Part shown: positions 51,221 through 60,558 of the stretch, piece after piece
How the letters are laid out: every line of letters begins with the position of its first letter
Numbering within the stretch: position 1 is the first letter of the stretch
Assembly (NCBI RefSeq): GCF_030504645.1
Contig: NZ_JAUKWQ010000001.1
Span: 558,001 to 622,000 of the forward strand
Direction: 5' to 3'
Origin: Rhizobium oryzicola
GTDB lineage: Bacteria; Pseudomonadota; Alphaproteobacteria; Rhizobiales; Rhizobiaceae
DNA: 64,000 bases
Notes under the pieces: model-generated
Told to the model about the DNA's origin: nothing
What the model saw: the letters and a program-made list of their open reading frames with translations, nothing else
Databases searched by the model: none
Made by a program: the position numbers and the translations under genes

Positions 51221-52574
51221 ACGTCTTGCTAAGCGCCTCGGCCACCAGCGCCTTCAACTTCAAATCCGGCACTTCGGTAAATGCCAGATCCTCACGGCCG
51301 AAATAGGCCTTGCGGTTGATCGCCGACCAGTCGTTGCAGGCAATCACATAGGTTTTCTTGTCACCCGTTTTGTCCGGCACGGCGTAGAGGAAATCGCCTG
51401 TGCGGGCGGAGAGGGCCACATTGCCATCCTGGTTGCAGCGCTTGAGAATGTCGGCGAGCACGGACGCGTCCACCTCTGCCTTCATGATCTTGCCTTCGAA
51501 GCGCACGGCGGCGTTATAGTCAAAGCGCGTCACATCGCCCTTCGGCAGGCCGGTGCCGAACGAGGTATGGCCGATAAAGCCGATATCGGCACCCACTTTG
51601 GCGGCAATGGCGGAAGCGGTGAAGCGGGCGGTTTCGCCCAGCGTCTGCGCCTTCACTGTGTGCGCCACGACGCTTCTGTCCTCGTCGGTCAGATGCTTGG
51701 CGAGAACAGTCGCAATCACCGCCTTCAGATCCGGTGCCGCAGATCCATCTCGCTCGACCGCGATCTGTTCGATCTTGGCGGCTTCGCCCGGTCCGGCAAG
51801 GGTGGCGACTGTGAACAGCGAGGCCCAGGAGCCGGTATGAACATAGCGTGTCTTGCCCTGTTCATGCACCAGCGTCAGGTGGTCATGGCCGCCGATCATC
51901 AGCGTGCCATCCGGCAGCATTGGCAGGATATCGCGATCCGGCACCACGCCCGCATGGCTCATGACGATGTTGATGCCGTCGCTCTTCAGCATGGATGGCA
52001 GGTTGGCGCGCGCCCATTCGACCGGTTGCGGAATATCCAGCATCTCACGCGTCGGCTTCGGATAGGTGCCGAGTGCATTGGTGCCAAGTGCTGCGATAGT
52101 TAGCGTCACGCTGCCGGTGGAAAGCGTGGTCCCGGCGTCCGCATAAGGTTTGCCGCTGCGCTTGTCGATGATGTTGGTCAGCACTGTGACGCCAACGCCA
52201 CGCGCCCGCTCGACGAAATGCGCGAGATCATTGTCGAGATCCGGCTCGTGGTTTCCGATGTTGAACACGACAGGCGCGAGTTTCGCCAGCGCGCCGAGGA
52301 AGGCCCAGTCCGCTTCGCCGCCGGAGCGCGTCGTCACCACATTGCCGGACTCGAACAGGTCGCCGTTGAAGAGAATGACCTGCGGACGCTTGGCCGCGGA
52401 AATCCGCGCCTGCACCGCCTGTAGAAGCTCGGCCATCCGCTCATAGGCCGAATGCAGGTCCGAGAGAATGATGAGATCGACACCCGGATCTGCGGCCTGC
52501 GCCGGAATACCTGCCAGGGATAGCAGAGCAGTGGAGGATAGGAGGGCGAGGGCGGCGCGGCGCTTCAGCATCAT
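51219..52574 (-). CDS. Secreted metallophosphoesterase, 5'-nucleotidase/UshA-like
   Basis: This 451-residue protein has a signal peptide (RRAALALLSSTALLSLAGIP AQA) and all metal-binding motifs of the family: ILSDLHS, FNGDLFESG, IGNHEPD, VMSHAGVV and GGHDHL. A C-terminal 5'-nucleotidase domain follows (FTASAIAAKVGADIGFIGHT). It probably hydrolyses nucleotides or cyclic nucleotides in the periplasm to scavenge phosphate and nucleosides. Substrate is not determined by the sequence. Confidence 0.9.
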   Translation of the reverse strand: MMLKRRAALALLSSTALLSLAGIPAQAADPGVDLIILSDLHSAYERMAELLQAVQARISAAKRPQVILFNGDLFESGNVVTTRSGGEADWAFLGALAKLAPVVFNIGNHEPDLDNDLAHFVERARGVGVTVLTNIIDKRSGKPYADAGTTLSTGSVTLTIAALGTNALGTYPKPTREMLDIPQPVEWARANLPSMLKSDGINIVMSHAGVVPDRDILPMLPDGTLMIGGHDHLTLVHEQGKTRYVHTGSWASLFTVATLAGPGEAAKIEQIAVERDGSAAPDLKAVIATVLAKHLTDEDRSVVAHTVKAQTLGETARFTASAIAAKVGADIGFIGHTSFGTGLPKGDVTRFDYNAAVRFEGKIMKAEVDASVLADILKRCNQDGNVALSARTGDFLYAVPDKTGDKKTYVIACNDWSAINRKAYFGREDLAFTEVPDLKLKALVAEALSKT

Positions 52575-52656
52575 GATGGCAATCCTTCTCTGATATGTCC
52601 GCGCCTAACAATGCTCTGCTACAGGGGTGTGACGCAAGGGTTCGGGACAGGCGAAG

Positions 52657-53049
52657 TCAGCGTCTCATTCCCGCATTGTCATAGCGCAGCGTCGCTTCCT
52701 CAACCTTTTCGCCGTTGGCGGCCGCCCATGCACACAGAGCTTCGAACGGTTGCCGCAGGGAATGGCCGAGCGGGGTGATGGCATATTCCACGCCGATCGG
52801 CTGTGTGGGCAGGACGGTGCGCGTCACAAGGCCGTTCCGCTCCAGCCTCTTCAACGCGTCGGCCAGGGCCTTGTGGGTTATCCCATCGAGTCTCCGCTTG
52901 ATCTCGTTGAATCGCGATGGCTTGGGACAGATCACGATGAGGATCAGGATCGTCCATTTGTCGGCGATCTTGTCCAGCACTGGGCGAACCTTCGCCATGT
53001 CCTCAAAGGCGCACAGAGATAGTGCTTCCAGGTCGGTATACTCGTTCAT
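52657..53049 (-). CDS. HxlR-family transcriptional regulator
   Basis: This 130-residue winged-helix protein has the HxlR signature (KIADKWTILILIVICPKPSR FNEIKRRLDGITHKALADAL, LKRLERNGLVTRTVLPTQPI, EYAITPLGHSL). Cys13 lies in the N-terminal region where redox-sensing members have their Cys. It is divergent from the SDR gene across 82 bases that contain a 13-base palindrome, so it probably controls that gene and itself. Confidence 0.92.
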   Translation of the reverse strand: MNEYTDLEALSLCAFEDMAKVRPVLDKIADKWTILILIVICPKPSRFNEIKRRLDGITHKALADALKRLERNGLVTRTVLPTQPIGVEYAITPLGHSLRQPFEALCAWAAANGEKVEEATLRYDNAGMRR

Positions 53050-53075
53050 ATCTAGGCTATTCCAGGTGCGTAATT

Positions 53076-53088
53076 GATATCAGATATC
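53076..53088. promoter_or_regulatory. Palindrome in the HxlR/SDR intergenic region
   Basis: GATATC-A-GATATC is a 13-base palindrome; the outer TGATAT/ATATCA pair (53075-53080 and 53095-53100) adds a second symmetric arrangement. It lies midway between the divergent starts and is the best candidate operator. Confidence 0.55.
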
Positions 53089-53131
53089 CAGCGTATATCA
53101 TGTCGGGACCATCCATTGAAAGGAATTCACG

Positions 53132-53863
53132 ATGGCTCGAATGAGTAATAAGGTGGCCCTGATCGTCGGGGGCGCCAAGGGTATCGGCTTGGCAATTGCA
53201 GAGCGGTTATCTGCCGAAGGGGCGAAGATTTTCATCACCAGTCGTCGCAGCGAGGACGCTGAGAAGGCAGCGAGCCGTATAGGTAATGAGGCAGTCGGCA
53301 TTGCCGCCGATGCCAGCGCGCCAGAGGATATGGTGAAGGCGGTCGAAAGCGTACGCGCAGCATACGGCCGTGTTGATGCGCTTGTGCTGAACGCGGGTCT
53401 TTCCGAACCTGCTGACATCTTCGATATCACGCCTGACCATTTCTACCGCCACTTCGATGTCAACGTCCGAGGAATGGTGTTCGGCCTTCAGGCGGCGCTG
53501 CCCGCAATGACGAATGGCGGCTCGGTCGTCCTCGTCGGGTCCATCGCCGATAGTGCAGGCTATGCGACCTACGGGACCTATGCCGCCACCAAAGCGGCCG
53601 TTCGTTCCTACGCCCGCACCTGGACCGCGGAACTGGCGCCCAAGGGCATACGCGTTAATGTGGTTGCGCCCGGACCAACGGATACGGAAATGATGGCGGC
53701 AGTGCCGGAGGACATGCGCGCGGCGCTGGTCTCGCCCATTCCCATGGGGCGCATGGCGCGGCCCTCTGAAGTGGCAGCCGCCGCACTTTTCCTGTTGAGC
53801 GAAGAGGCAAGCTACATCGCCGGTGCCGAACTCTGTGTCGACGGCGGCTTGGGGCAGGTCTGA
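53132..53863 (+). CDS. Short-chain dehydrogenase/reductase (SDR)
   Basis: This 243-residue oxidoreductase has the nucleotide motif VALIVGGAKGIGLAIAERLS (a GGxxxGIG variant), ALVLNAGLSEPADI, catalytic Ser in VLVGSIADSAGY and the YxxxK pair in YGTYAATKAAVRS. The end EEASYIAGAELCVDGGLGQV is typical of classical SDRs. The substrate cannot be told. It is divergent from the HxlR regulator, a common pairing for aldehyde or quinone stress response. Confidence 0.93.
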   Translation: MARMSNKVALIVGGAKGIGLAIAERLSAEGAKIFITSRRSEDAEKAASRIGNEAVGIAADASAPEDMVKAVESVRAAYGRVDALVLNAGLSEPADIFDITPDHFYRHFDVNVRGMVFGLQAALPAMTNGGSVVLVGSIADSAGYATYGTYAATKAAVRSYARTWTAELAPKGIRVNVVAPGPTDTEMMAAVPEDMRAALVSPIPMGRMARPSEVAAAALFLLSEEASYIAGAELCVDGGLGQV

Positions 53864-53934
53864 AGCCAATTGAAAGGCAGTACCCGATCCGAGCGGGTCG
53901 GGTTCTGCTCTGGCGCTGTCATCGGCGACGATCG

Positions 53935-54567
53935 TCACGCCCGTCGAAGGGCTTCCATGTCGCCAAGGGTCAGAGCGTCAAGGTTGGCTTCGATCTTGTC
54001 GAGCGACCAATCCCACCATGCGATGGAAAGCAGTTCACTGATGATGTCGTCGGAATAGCGCATCCGGATCAGAGATGCGGGATTTCCTCCGACCACCGCA
54101 TAAGGCGGCACATCTCGGGCCACCACTGAGGCCGCTGCGACAATAGCACCAGTCCCGATCCTAACGCCCGGCATGATCGCCGCATTGTGGCCGATCCACA
54201 CATCGTGCTCAACGACCGTATCCCTTACCGGCAGGTCTTTATAACCGAAGGTTTCCGGTTTGAAGATGCGGAACGGATAGGTGGTGAAGCCTGTCATCGG
54301 ATGATTGGCCGAACTGGTAATGAAGTAGCTTCCCCTGGCAATCTGGACGAACTTTCCGATGACCAGCCTTTCGCGGACTGAATGTCCCAGGTACGGAGCA
54401 AGGATTGCAGCCGTATCTTCGGGCTTTCCGGAATGGGTATAGTAGCTGAAGTCGCCCACCTTGATGCGCGGATGATCGATGACGTTTTTCAGGTAAACAG
54501 TATCCCGATAGAGGGTGCCATCAGGCAAGGTAATCGGGTGACGGGCGTCTGCGTCGAGAAGAGCCAT
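53935..54567 (-). CDS. CatB-related O-acetyltransferase (hexapeptide repeat)
   Basis: This 210-residue protein has left-handed beta-helix repeats ([40 protein letters not shown]) and the xenobiotic acetyltransferase end [29 protein letters not shown]. The family acetylates chloramphenicol, streptogramin or surface sugars. A His in the loop [14 protein letters not shown] is the likely catalytic residue. It stands alone; the target is unknown, and a drug target should not be assumed. Confidence 0.88.
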   Translation of the reverse strand: MALLDADARHPITLPDGTLYRDTVYLKNVIDHPRIKVGDFSYYTHSGKPEDTAAILAPYLGHSVRERLVIGKFVQIARGSYFITSSANHPMTGFTTYPFRIFKPETFGYKDLPVRDTVVEHDVWIGHNAAIMPGVRIGTGAIVAAASVVARDVPPYAVVGGNPASLIRMRYSDDIISELLSIAWWDWSLDKIEANLDALTLGDMEALRRA

Positions 54568-54699
54568 GGAAACTCCAGCGGTCCGAACTTGGGCCCACGC
54601 TATGGATCTTCGTCAGCGAAATCCATCATCCGGCGGCTATCGACACGATGAATAGATTTGATGCGAAACGGTCCTCGCCAACAGTCCTCGCCGAGCGAC

Positions 54700-55074
54700 T
54701 TATGAGGCGCTCAACCGCTTCTCACCCATCTTGAACCAGGCTTGGGCGATCTTGCCGTCTGCAATTTCATAAATGCAGATCACATCGATTTCGCCCGGGC
54801 CTTCCGGGAAAGTGCGGGTTACGGTTTCGTGGTCGATGACCATGTTGCCCATCACCATGCGGTTCAGCAGCTTGCCGTAGAGGTTCGCCTCGCGGAAGCG
54901 CTCGACATGGCGCTCGCGGATGGCGGCCTTGCCCGAGGCTAGAAGCTGTTCGGGAAAGGCATAGTAGAGGCAATCATCCGCCCACCACGGCATGAAGGCT
55001 TCAATGTCCCGTGCGTTATAGGCATCGAGCTGCATTCGGACAGGGTGTACGATGTCCTGATCGGACACGCTCAT
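54700..55074 (-). CDS. SnoaL/NTF2-like protein
   Basis: This 124-residue protein has the NTF2-like cone fold pattern (VRMQLDAYNARDIEAFMPWW, ADDCLYYAFPEQLLASGKAA IRERHVERFREANLYG, EIDVICIYEIADGKIAQAWF). These proteins act as small isomerases, hydrolases or binding proteins; the function here is unknown. The ATG at 55074 follows GAGGTC and lies 4 bases after the edd stop, so it may be the last gene of the zwf-pgl-edd transcript. A longer frame to 55251 would overlap edd and is unlikely. Confidence 0.82.
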   Translation of the reverse strand: MSVSDQDIVHPVRMQLDAYNARDIEAFMPWWADDCLYYAFPEQLLASGKAAIRERHVERFREANLYGKLLNRMVMGNMVIDHETVTRTFPEGPGEIDVICIYEIADGKIAQAWFKMGEKRLSAS

Positions 55075-55078
55075 GACC

Positions 55079-56899
55079 TCACCCAAAAAACACGCTGGCA
55101 CCGGTATCAGCCCGGCCGACATGGTGGCGGAAGGGCGCAAACAGTTCGCGGCCCATGCCGAACTCGTTGCCGGAGAGATCGGCTTGGGCGAGTGGCCGCG
55201 CAGCAAATTCGACTGCGTCCACCAGAACCTCCAACGTGCCGGCCACGGCATCGAGGCGGATCATGTCGCCATCCTTGATACGGGCAATCGGTCCGCCGTC
55301 GACAGCCTCAGGCGTCACATGAATGGCGGCAGGCACCTTGCCAGAAGCACCCGACATGCGCCCGTCGGTAATCAGCGCCACCTTGTGGCCGCGGTCCTGC
55401 AGCACGCCGAGCGACGGGGTCAGTTTGTGCAGTTCCGGCATGCCGTTCGCCTTTGGCCCCTGGAAGCGCACCACGGCAATGAAGTCGCGGTTCAGCTTGC
55501 CGTCCTTGAAGGCATCCAGCATCTCCTGCTGATCGTGGAAAACCACGGCAGGTGCCTCAACGATGTGCCGCTCCGGTTTCACGGCTGAAATCTTGACCAC
55601 GGCCTTGCCCATATTGCCGGTCAGCATTTTCAGGCCGCCATTGGGCTGGAAAGGCGCTTCGATCTGCGACAGCACCTTCGGATCGGCGCTCTGTTCCGGC
55701 GAGGGCAGGCGCTGCACGGTGCCATCTGTATTCAGATGCGGCTCGATGGTGTAGGCGGCAAGGCCATGGCCATAGACGGTGCGCACGTCATCATGCACCA
55801 GCCCCGCCTTCAGCAGCTGCTTGATCAAAAAGCCCATGCCGCCGGCGGCGTGGAAATGGTTTACGTCCGCAGAGCCGTTCGGATAGACGCGAGCGAGCAG
55901 TGGCACGACATCGGAGAGGTCGGAAATATCCTGCCAGGTCAGCTGGATGCCCCCCGCGCGTGCCATGGCAATCAGGTGCATGGTGTGGTTGGTCGAACCG
56001 CCCGTGGCATGCAGGCCAACCACGCCATTGACGATCGAACGCTCGTCGATCATTTCGCCGGCGGGCGTAAATTCATTGCCGAGAGCAGTAATGGCGAGCG
56101 CCCGCTTGGTCGCTTCGCGGGTCAGTGCATCGCGCAGCGGCGTACCAGGATTGACGAAGGATGCGCCGGGCATGTGAAAGCCCATGATTTCCATCAGCAT
56201 CTGGTTGGAATTGGCGGTGCCGTAGAAGGTGCAGGTGCCCGGGCCGTGATAGGATTTGGATTCCGATTCCAGCAGCTCGGCGCGGCCAACCTTGCCTTCC
56301 GCATAGAGCTGACGAATGCGGTTCTTCTCGTCATTCGGCAGGCCGGATGTCATGGGACCTGCGGGAATGAAGACGGATGGCAGATGCCCGAATGCCAGTG
56401 CGGCAATCATCAAGCCGGGCACGATCTTGTCGCAGACGCCGAGGAAAACCGCTGCATCGAACATGTTGTGGCTGAGGCCAATTCCCGCCGCCATGGCAAT
56501 CGCATCGCGGGAAAACAGCGAAAGTTCCATGCCCGGCTGGCCCTGCGTCACACCATCACACATGGCAGGAACGCCGCCTGCAACCTGCGCCACGCCGCCC
56601 ACTTCCGCCGCCGCCTTACGGATGAGATCGGGGAAATACTCGAAAGGCTGGTGAGCCGACAGCATGTCATTATAGGCGGTGATGATGCCGAGATTGGGGA
56701 CAATGTCGCCGGCCAGCGCCGCCTTGTCCCCGGGGGAACAGACGGCAAAGCCATGCGCGAGATTGGCGCAGGCAAGCACGCTGCGCCTGACGCCTTTACT
56801 GGAAGCGTTGCGAACGCGCTCCAGATAGGGTTCGCGCGTCGGCTTGGAGCGTTCCACAATGCGCTTGGTGATGGCTTCGATCGTCGAATGGGCGGCCAT
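55079..56899 (-). CDS. edd: Phosphogluconate dehydratase Edd
   Basis: This 606-residue enzyme makes 2-keto-3-deoxy-6-phosphogluconate in the Entner-Doudoroff pathway. It contains [19 protein letters not shown] and [20 protein letters not shown], and the end region [20 protein letters not shown], with the cysteines of the iron-sulfur cluster (in [15 protein letters not shown] and [12 protein letters not shown]). Length is normal. The start at 56899 is chosen because [20 protein letters not shown] matches the expected N-terminus; a longer frame to 57028 would add a non-homologous stretch. It follows pgl by 91 bases. Confidence 0.97.
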   Translation of the reverse strand: MAAHSTIEAITKRIVERSKPTREPYLERVRNASSKGVRRSVLACANLAHGFAVCSPGDKAALAGDIVPNLGIITAYNDMLSAHQPFEYFPDLIRKAAAEVGGVAQVAGGVPAMCDGVTQGQPGMELSLFSRDAIAMAAGIGLSHNMFDAAVFLGVCDKIVPGLMIAALAFGHLPSVFIPAGPMTSGLPNDEKNRIRQLYAEGKVGRAELLESESKSYHGPGTCTFYGTANSNQMLMEIMGFHMPGASFVNPGTPLRDALTREATKRALAITALGNEFTPAGEMIDERSIVNGVVGLHATGGSTNHTMHLIAMARAGGIQLTWQDISDLSDVVPLLARVYPNGSADVNHFHAAGGMGFLIKQLLKAGLVHDDVRTVYGHGLAAYTIEPHLNTDGTVQRLPSPEQSADPKVLSQIEAPFQPNGGLKMLTGNMGKAVVKISAVKPERHIVEAPAVVFHDQQEMLDAFKDGKLNRDFIAVVRFQGPKANGMPELHKLTPSLGVLQDRGHKVALITDGRMSGASGKVPAAIHVTPEAVDGGPIARIKDGDMIRLDAVAGTLEVLVDAVEFAARPLAQADLSGNEFGMGRELFAPFRHHVGRADTGASVFFG

Positions 56900-56990
56900 G
56901 ATCCTGTTCTCCAGTAGCACCGCCGGCGGCTTGGGTCCCGCCAGCAAGCAGTCGTCATTCTCGCGGAAGCATTCTCTCCCGCTGGCGCCC

Positions 56991-57689
56991 TCAGGGCGCC
57001 CAGTAGATATCGAGCGGCGTCGATGCACGGTTCAGCACGGCGCGGATCGGCATCTCCAGCTCGTCTGTGCCGCTCTGTGCCTTTTCCAGCACTTCGCGCT
57101 TGCCTTCTCCCTCGATGTGGAGCGCTAGAAAACGGGCATCCGCAAGGCTAGAGAAGGTAAAGGTCAGACGCTCCTCACCGGCACCGTCAGCCATCATCGT
57201 CATCACGCCGCGCGGCACGTCGGAAGCAATCACTCGCTCTAGATGATTGCCGCCGGGGAAGAAGGAGGCTGTATGGCCGTCGCCACCCATTCCGAGAATG
57301 ACCACGTCGAACGGGTTGCCGATGTCAGCGGTCTCGTCGGTGGCGATCGCCGCTGCCTGCAGGGCAGAAGGCAAATTGCGGAAGAGCGGCAGGAAGGTCG
57401 CCTGCGCGGCCTTGTCCTTCAGAAGGTGCGTCGCGACCAGCAAGTGGTTGGAACGCGGATTGTCTGCGGGCACGAAGCGCTCGTCCACAAGCGTAATTGT
57501 CACCTTGTCCCAGGCAAGATCACGGCCCGAAAGCGCTTCGAAGAAGCGCTTCGGCGTTGAGCCGCCGGAAACGGCGATGGAGGCTGTTCCACGAGCTGCG
57601 ATGGCTTCGGAAAGCTTGGCGGCAACCGTGTCGGCCAAACCCTCAGCCAAGGCACCTGCATCCGGGAAGGAATGAAAGCGTGATGTCAT
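56991..57689 (-). CDS. pgl: 6-phosphogluconolactonase
   Basis: This 232-residue enzyme hydrolyses 6-phosphogluconolactone. It matches the DevB type: [40 protein letters not shown] and [18 protein letters not shown]. It starts 4 bases after the zwf stop; an alternative ATG at 57704 would overlap zwf by 11 bases. Its position between zwf and edd is the usual rhizobial arrangement. Confidence 0.95.
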   Translation of the reverse strand: MTSRFHSFPDAGALAEGLADTVAAKLSEAIAARGTASIAVSGGSTPKRFFEALSGRDLAWDKVTITLVDERFVPADNPRSNHLLVATHLLKDKAAQATFLPLFRNLPSALQAAAIATDETADIGNPFDVVILGMGGDGHTASFFPGGNHLERVIASDVPRGVMTMMADGAGEERLTFTFSSLADARFLALHIEGEGKREVLEKAQSGTDELEMPIRAVLNRASTPLDIYWAP

Positions 57690-57693
57690 GCGA

Positions 57694-59166
57694 TCAACCT
57701 TCATGCCAGGTGCGACCGTCGCGCTCGATCAGCGCGATGGCTTGGCTCGGGCCCCAGGTGCCGGCGGTGTAGCCCTGCGCGGGCTGGTTCGTGCTTTCCC
57801 AACCCTTCAGGATCGGGTCGACCCACTTCCACGCGGCTTCCACTTCGTCGCGGCGCATGAAAAGCGTCTGGTTGGAACGGATCACGTCCATCAACAGGCG
57901 CTCATAGGCATCCGGGTTGCGCACGCCGAAGGCATCGGCAAAGCTCATGTCGAGCGAGACATTGCGCAGACGCATGCCGCCCGGACCGGGGTCCTTAATC
58001 ATCAGCGACTGCTTGACGCCCTCATCCGGCTGCAGGCGGATAATCAGCTGGTTGGCGACGATGCGGCCAGCGGCAGCGTCGAAGATGTTGTGCGGGATCG
58101 GCTTGAAGGTGATAACGATCTCGGACATGCGGCTCGCCAGCCGTTTGCCCGTGCGGATGTAGAAGGGTACGCCCGCCCAGCGCCAGTTGTTGATCTCGGC
58201 CTTGATGGCGACGAAGGTTTCCGTGTTGGAAACGCCGCCTTCCAGCTCTTCCAGATAGCCCTTGACCGGCCCGCCAGAGGAGGCGCCGGCGCGATACTGG
58301 CCGCGCACGGTCATCTGCTCGACATTGTCCGAGGTGATCGGCTTCAGGGCGCGCAGCACTTTCAGCTTCTCGTCTCGGACAGCCTCAGAGTCCATGGAGG
58401 AAGGAACTTCCATGGCAACGAGGCAGAGCAGCTGAAGAATGTGGTTCTGCACCATATCACGCAGGGCGCCAGCCGTATCGTAGTAACCGGCGCGGCCTTC
58501 GAGGCCGACGGATTCTGCGACGGAGATCTGCACATGGTCGATATACTGAGCATTCCACAGCGGCTCGTAGAGCGCGTTGGCAAAGCGCAGCGCCATCAGG
58601 TTCTGCACCGTTTCCTTGCCAAGATAGTGATCGATGCGGAAGATCTGCTCTTCCTTGAACACCTTGCCGATCGTGTCGTTCAGTTCCAGCGCAGAGGCAA
58701 GGTTACGGCCAATCGGCTTCTCCACCACGATGCGGGTGGACTTTGTGATCAGCTTGTGGTCACGGATCTTTTCGGAGATCGCGCCGAAGATCGCGGGGGA
58801 AACGGCGAGATAGAAAGCCCGTACGCGGTCCTTGCCGTCATCCAGCAGCTTCTTCAGCTGGTCCCAGCCGCTGTCGGCCTTTGCGTCGACGGATACATAG
58901 AAGAGACGGGCGAGAAACTTCGCCACTTCCGCCTCGTCATATTCGCCGGACTTCAGGTGTTCCTTCAGGGCATCATTGGCGAATTTGCGGAAATCCTCGT
59001 GGGAAAGCGCACTGCGCGAAGCGCCGATGATGCGCGTTGGCTCGGAGAACTGACCTTCGATCTGGCGGTGATAAAGCGCAGGCAGAAGCTTGCGTTCGGC
59101 CAGGTCGCCGGTGCCGCCGAAGACGACGTAATCGAAGGGCTCAACGGGGATGATTTGGCTGCTCAT
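57694..59166 (-). CDS. zwf: Glucose-6-phosphate 1-dehydrogenase
   Basis: This 490-residue enzyme oxidises glucose-6-phosphate with NADP. It has the nucleotide motif DYVVFGGTGDLAERKLLPAL near residue 12, the active-site stretch FRIDHYLGKETVQNLMALRF, and the C-terminal ending typical of the family. First gene of the zwf-pgl-edd operon. The ATG at 59166 gives the expected MSSQIIPVEPFDYVVFGG start; another in-frame ATG at 59205 would add 13 residues. Confidence 0.97.
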   Translation of the reverse strand: MSSQIIPVEPFDYVVFGGTGDLAERKLLPALYHRQIEGQFSEPTRIIGASRSALSHEDFRKFANDALKEHLKSGEYDEAEVAKFLARLFYVSVDAKADSGWDQLKKLLDDGKDRVRAFYLAVSPAIFGAISEKIRDHKLITKSTRIVVEKPIGRNLASALELNDTIGKVFKEEQIFRIDHYLGKETVQNLMALRFANALYEPLWNAQYIDHVQISVAESVGLEGRAGYYDTAGALRDMVQNHILQLLCLVAMEVPSSMDSEAVRDEKLKVLRALKPITSDNVEQMTVRGQYRAGASSGGPVKGYLEELEGGVSNTETFVAIKAEINNWRWAGVPFYIRTGKRLASRMSEIVITFKPIPHNIFDAAAGRIVANQLIIRLQPDEGVKQSLMIKDPGPGGMRLRNVSLDMSFADAFGVRNPDAYERLLMDVIRSNQTLFMRRDEVEAAWKWVDPILKGWESTNQPAQGYTAGTWGPSQAIALIERDGRTWHEG

Positions 59167-59220
59167 GCCTAACTCTTTCGAAGTCTCGAGGTTGGGGACA
59201 CTCATAATCTAATCGATTTA

Positions 59221-59256
59221 AAAACGCCAGCCCTTGCGGGCCAAAACGTTGGCTGG
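59221..59256 (-). terminator. Possible terminator after the amine oxidase gene
   Basis: On the minus strand CCAGCC and GGCTGG form a stem over a 18-base interior (with a small GCCC/GGGC alternative), followed by CGTTTTTAAA. It lies between the FAD oxidoreductase and zwf, so these are probably separate transcripts. Confidence 0.5.
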
Positions 59257-59262
59257 AGAAGC

Positions 59263-60549
59263 TCAGAGCCGGTCGCGCAGGGCGTACCAGGTAAGCGCGA
59301 GAAAGAGGAGCGGGCTTCGAAAGCGCGCTCCGCCCGGAAATGGCGGTATTTTCAACTCCTTGAACAGTTCGAGTTCACTGGTGTTGCCGACAAGGGAATC
59401 GGCGTACATCTTGCCGGCATAATTTGACAGCATCACGCCATGACCGGAATAGCCGGCAATCGAGGTGACGCCCGGCATCACCTCCCGCACGAAGGGCTTG
59501 CGCGGCATGGTGATGCCGACTGAGCCGCCCCAGGAATGGGTGATCTCGATATCCTTCAGTTCCGGATAGATCTCGGCGATTTGCTTGCGGATGTGCCGCG
59601 AAATGTCGCGGGGACTGTCAGCCGTATAGGCTTCGCGACCGCCAAATAGCAGGCGTCCATCGCGGCTCTTGCGGAAGTAGCGCACCACGAAACGCGAGTC
59701 TGCCACGGCCTCCGAGCCCGGAATGATGGAAGGAAAGCGGTCGAGCGGCACGGTTGCGCCGATGAAGGAGCGGATCGGCATAACATGCGCCGCCGTCTCT
59801 CTTTCAAGATTGCCGATATAGGCATTGGTGGCGAGCAGCACCCGGTCTGCGGTAATCGTGCCTTTCGGGGTGTCGATGCGCGTCTTCCCCGAGACTTGGG
59901 TGATGCCGGTCGCAGGCGTCATCTCGCAAAGACGCGCTCCCGCTTCTGATGCCACGCGGGCGAGGCCGATCAGCAGCTTGAGCGGGTGGATATGGCCGGT
60001 GCCGGCATCGCGCACGCCATGATGATAGCGGCTGGAGCCGAGCCTTTCGGATGTCTCCTCCCGATCCATGAAGCGGACATGCGGATAATCGTAGCGCGTC
60101 GCCAGCATGTCGGCCACGCGGTGGTAATCGTCCTCATGTCCCGGCTTGTGCGCAACGTTCATCTGGCCTGGCATGAACTCCATGTCGATGCCATGGATTT
60201 CAGCAAATTCCAGGAGATGGCGCTTGGCATTTTCTGCCATGTCGAACAGCGCGCGGGAGCGCTCATAGCCCAGTTCCGGCTCCAACTCGTCCGGCCAGGC
60301 CCTTTGGCCGGAACCAAGCTGTCCGCCATTGCGGCCGGATGCGCCGTCGCCGAAACGGCTGGCCTCGATCAGCACCACCGACACGCCGCGCTTGACGAGG
60401 TTATAGGCAGCCTGCAATCCCGTGAAGCCGCCGCCGACAATGGCGACATCCACAGAGATCGAGCCATCCAGCGCGGGATAGGTGGGTCTATCCCCGGCGC
60501 TCTCCTGGTACCAGGAAATGCCGGGCGCAATCGGGCTCTGCCATGCCAT
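59263..60549 (-). CDS. FAD-dependent amine oxidoreductase, gamma-glutamylputrescine oxidase-like
   Basis: This 428-residue flavoprotein of the DAO family has the dinucleotide motif VDVAIVGGGFTGLQAAYNLV (residues about 29-48), GASGRNGGQLGSGQR and the C-terminal TSIAGYSGHGVMLSNYAGKM. The order, right after a glutamine synthetase-like gene, is that of puuA-puuB: gamma-glutamylputrescine is made and then oxidised. The specific amine is inferred only. It follows the synthetase by 9 bases. Confidence 0.85.
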   Translation of the reverse strand: MAWQSPIAPGISWYQESAGDRPTYPALDGSISVDVAIVGGGFTGLQAAYNLVKRGVSVVLIEASRFGDGASGRNGGQLGSGQRAWPDELEPELGYERSRALFDMAENAKRHLLEFAEIHGIDMEFMPGQMNVAHKPGHEDDYHRVADMLATRYDYPHVRFMDREETSERLGSSRYHHGVRDAGTGHIHPLKLLIGLARVASEAGARLCEMTPATGITQVSGKTRIDTPKGTITADRVLLATNAYIGNLERETAAHVMPIRSFIGATVPLDRFPSIIPGSEAVADSRFVVRYFRKSRDGRLLFGGREAYTADSPRDISRHIRKQIAEIYPELKDIEITHSWGGSVGITMPRKPFVREVMPGVTSIAGYSGHGVMLSNYAGKMYADSLVGNTSELELFKELKIPPFPGGARFRSPLLFLALTWYALRDRL

Positions 60550-60558
60550 TTCAGGGCC

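Noticed and set aside
53935..54567. Antibiotic resistance acetyltransferase
   Set aside because: The fold matches the CatB/Vat group, but this group includes many sugar acetyltransferases and nothing nearby suggests a resistance element.
57688..59172. 494-codon open frame opposite zwf
   Set aside because: Antisense to glucose-6-phosphate dehydrogenase over its full length; no known family resemblance.
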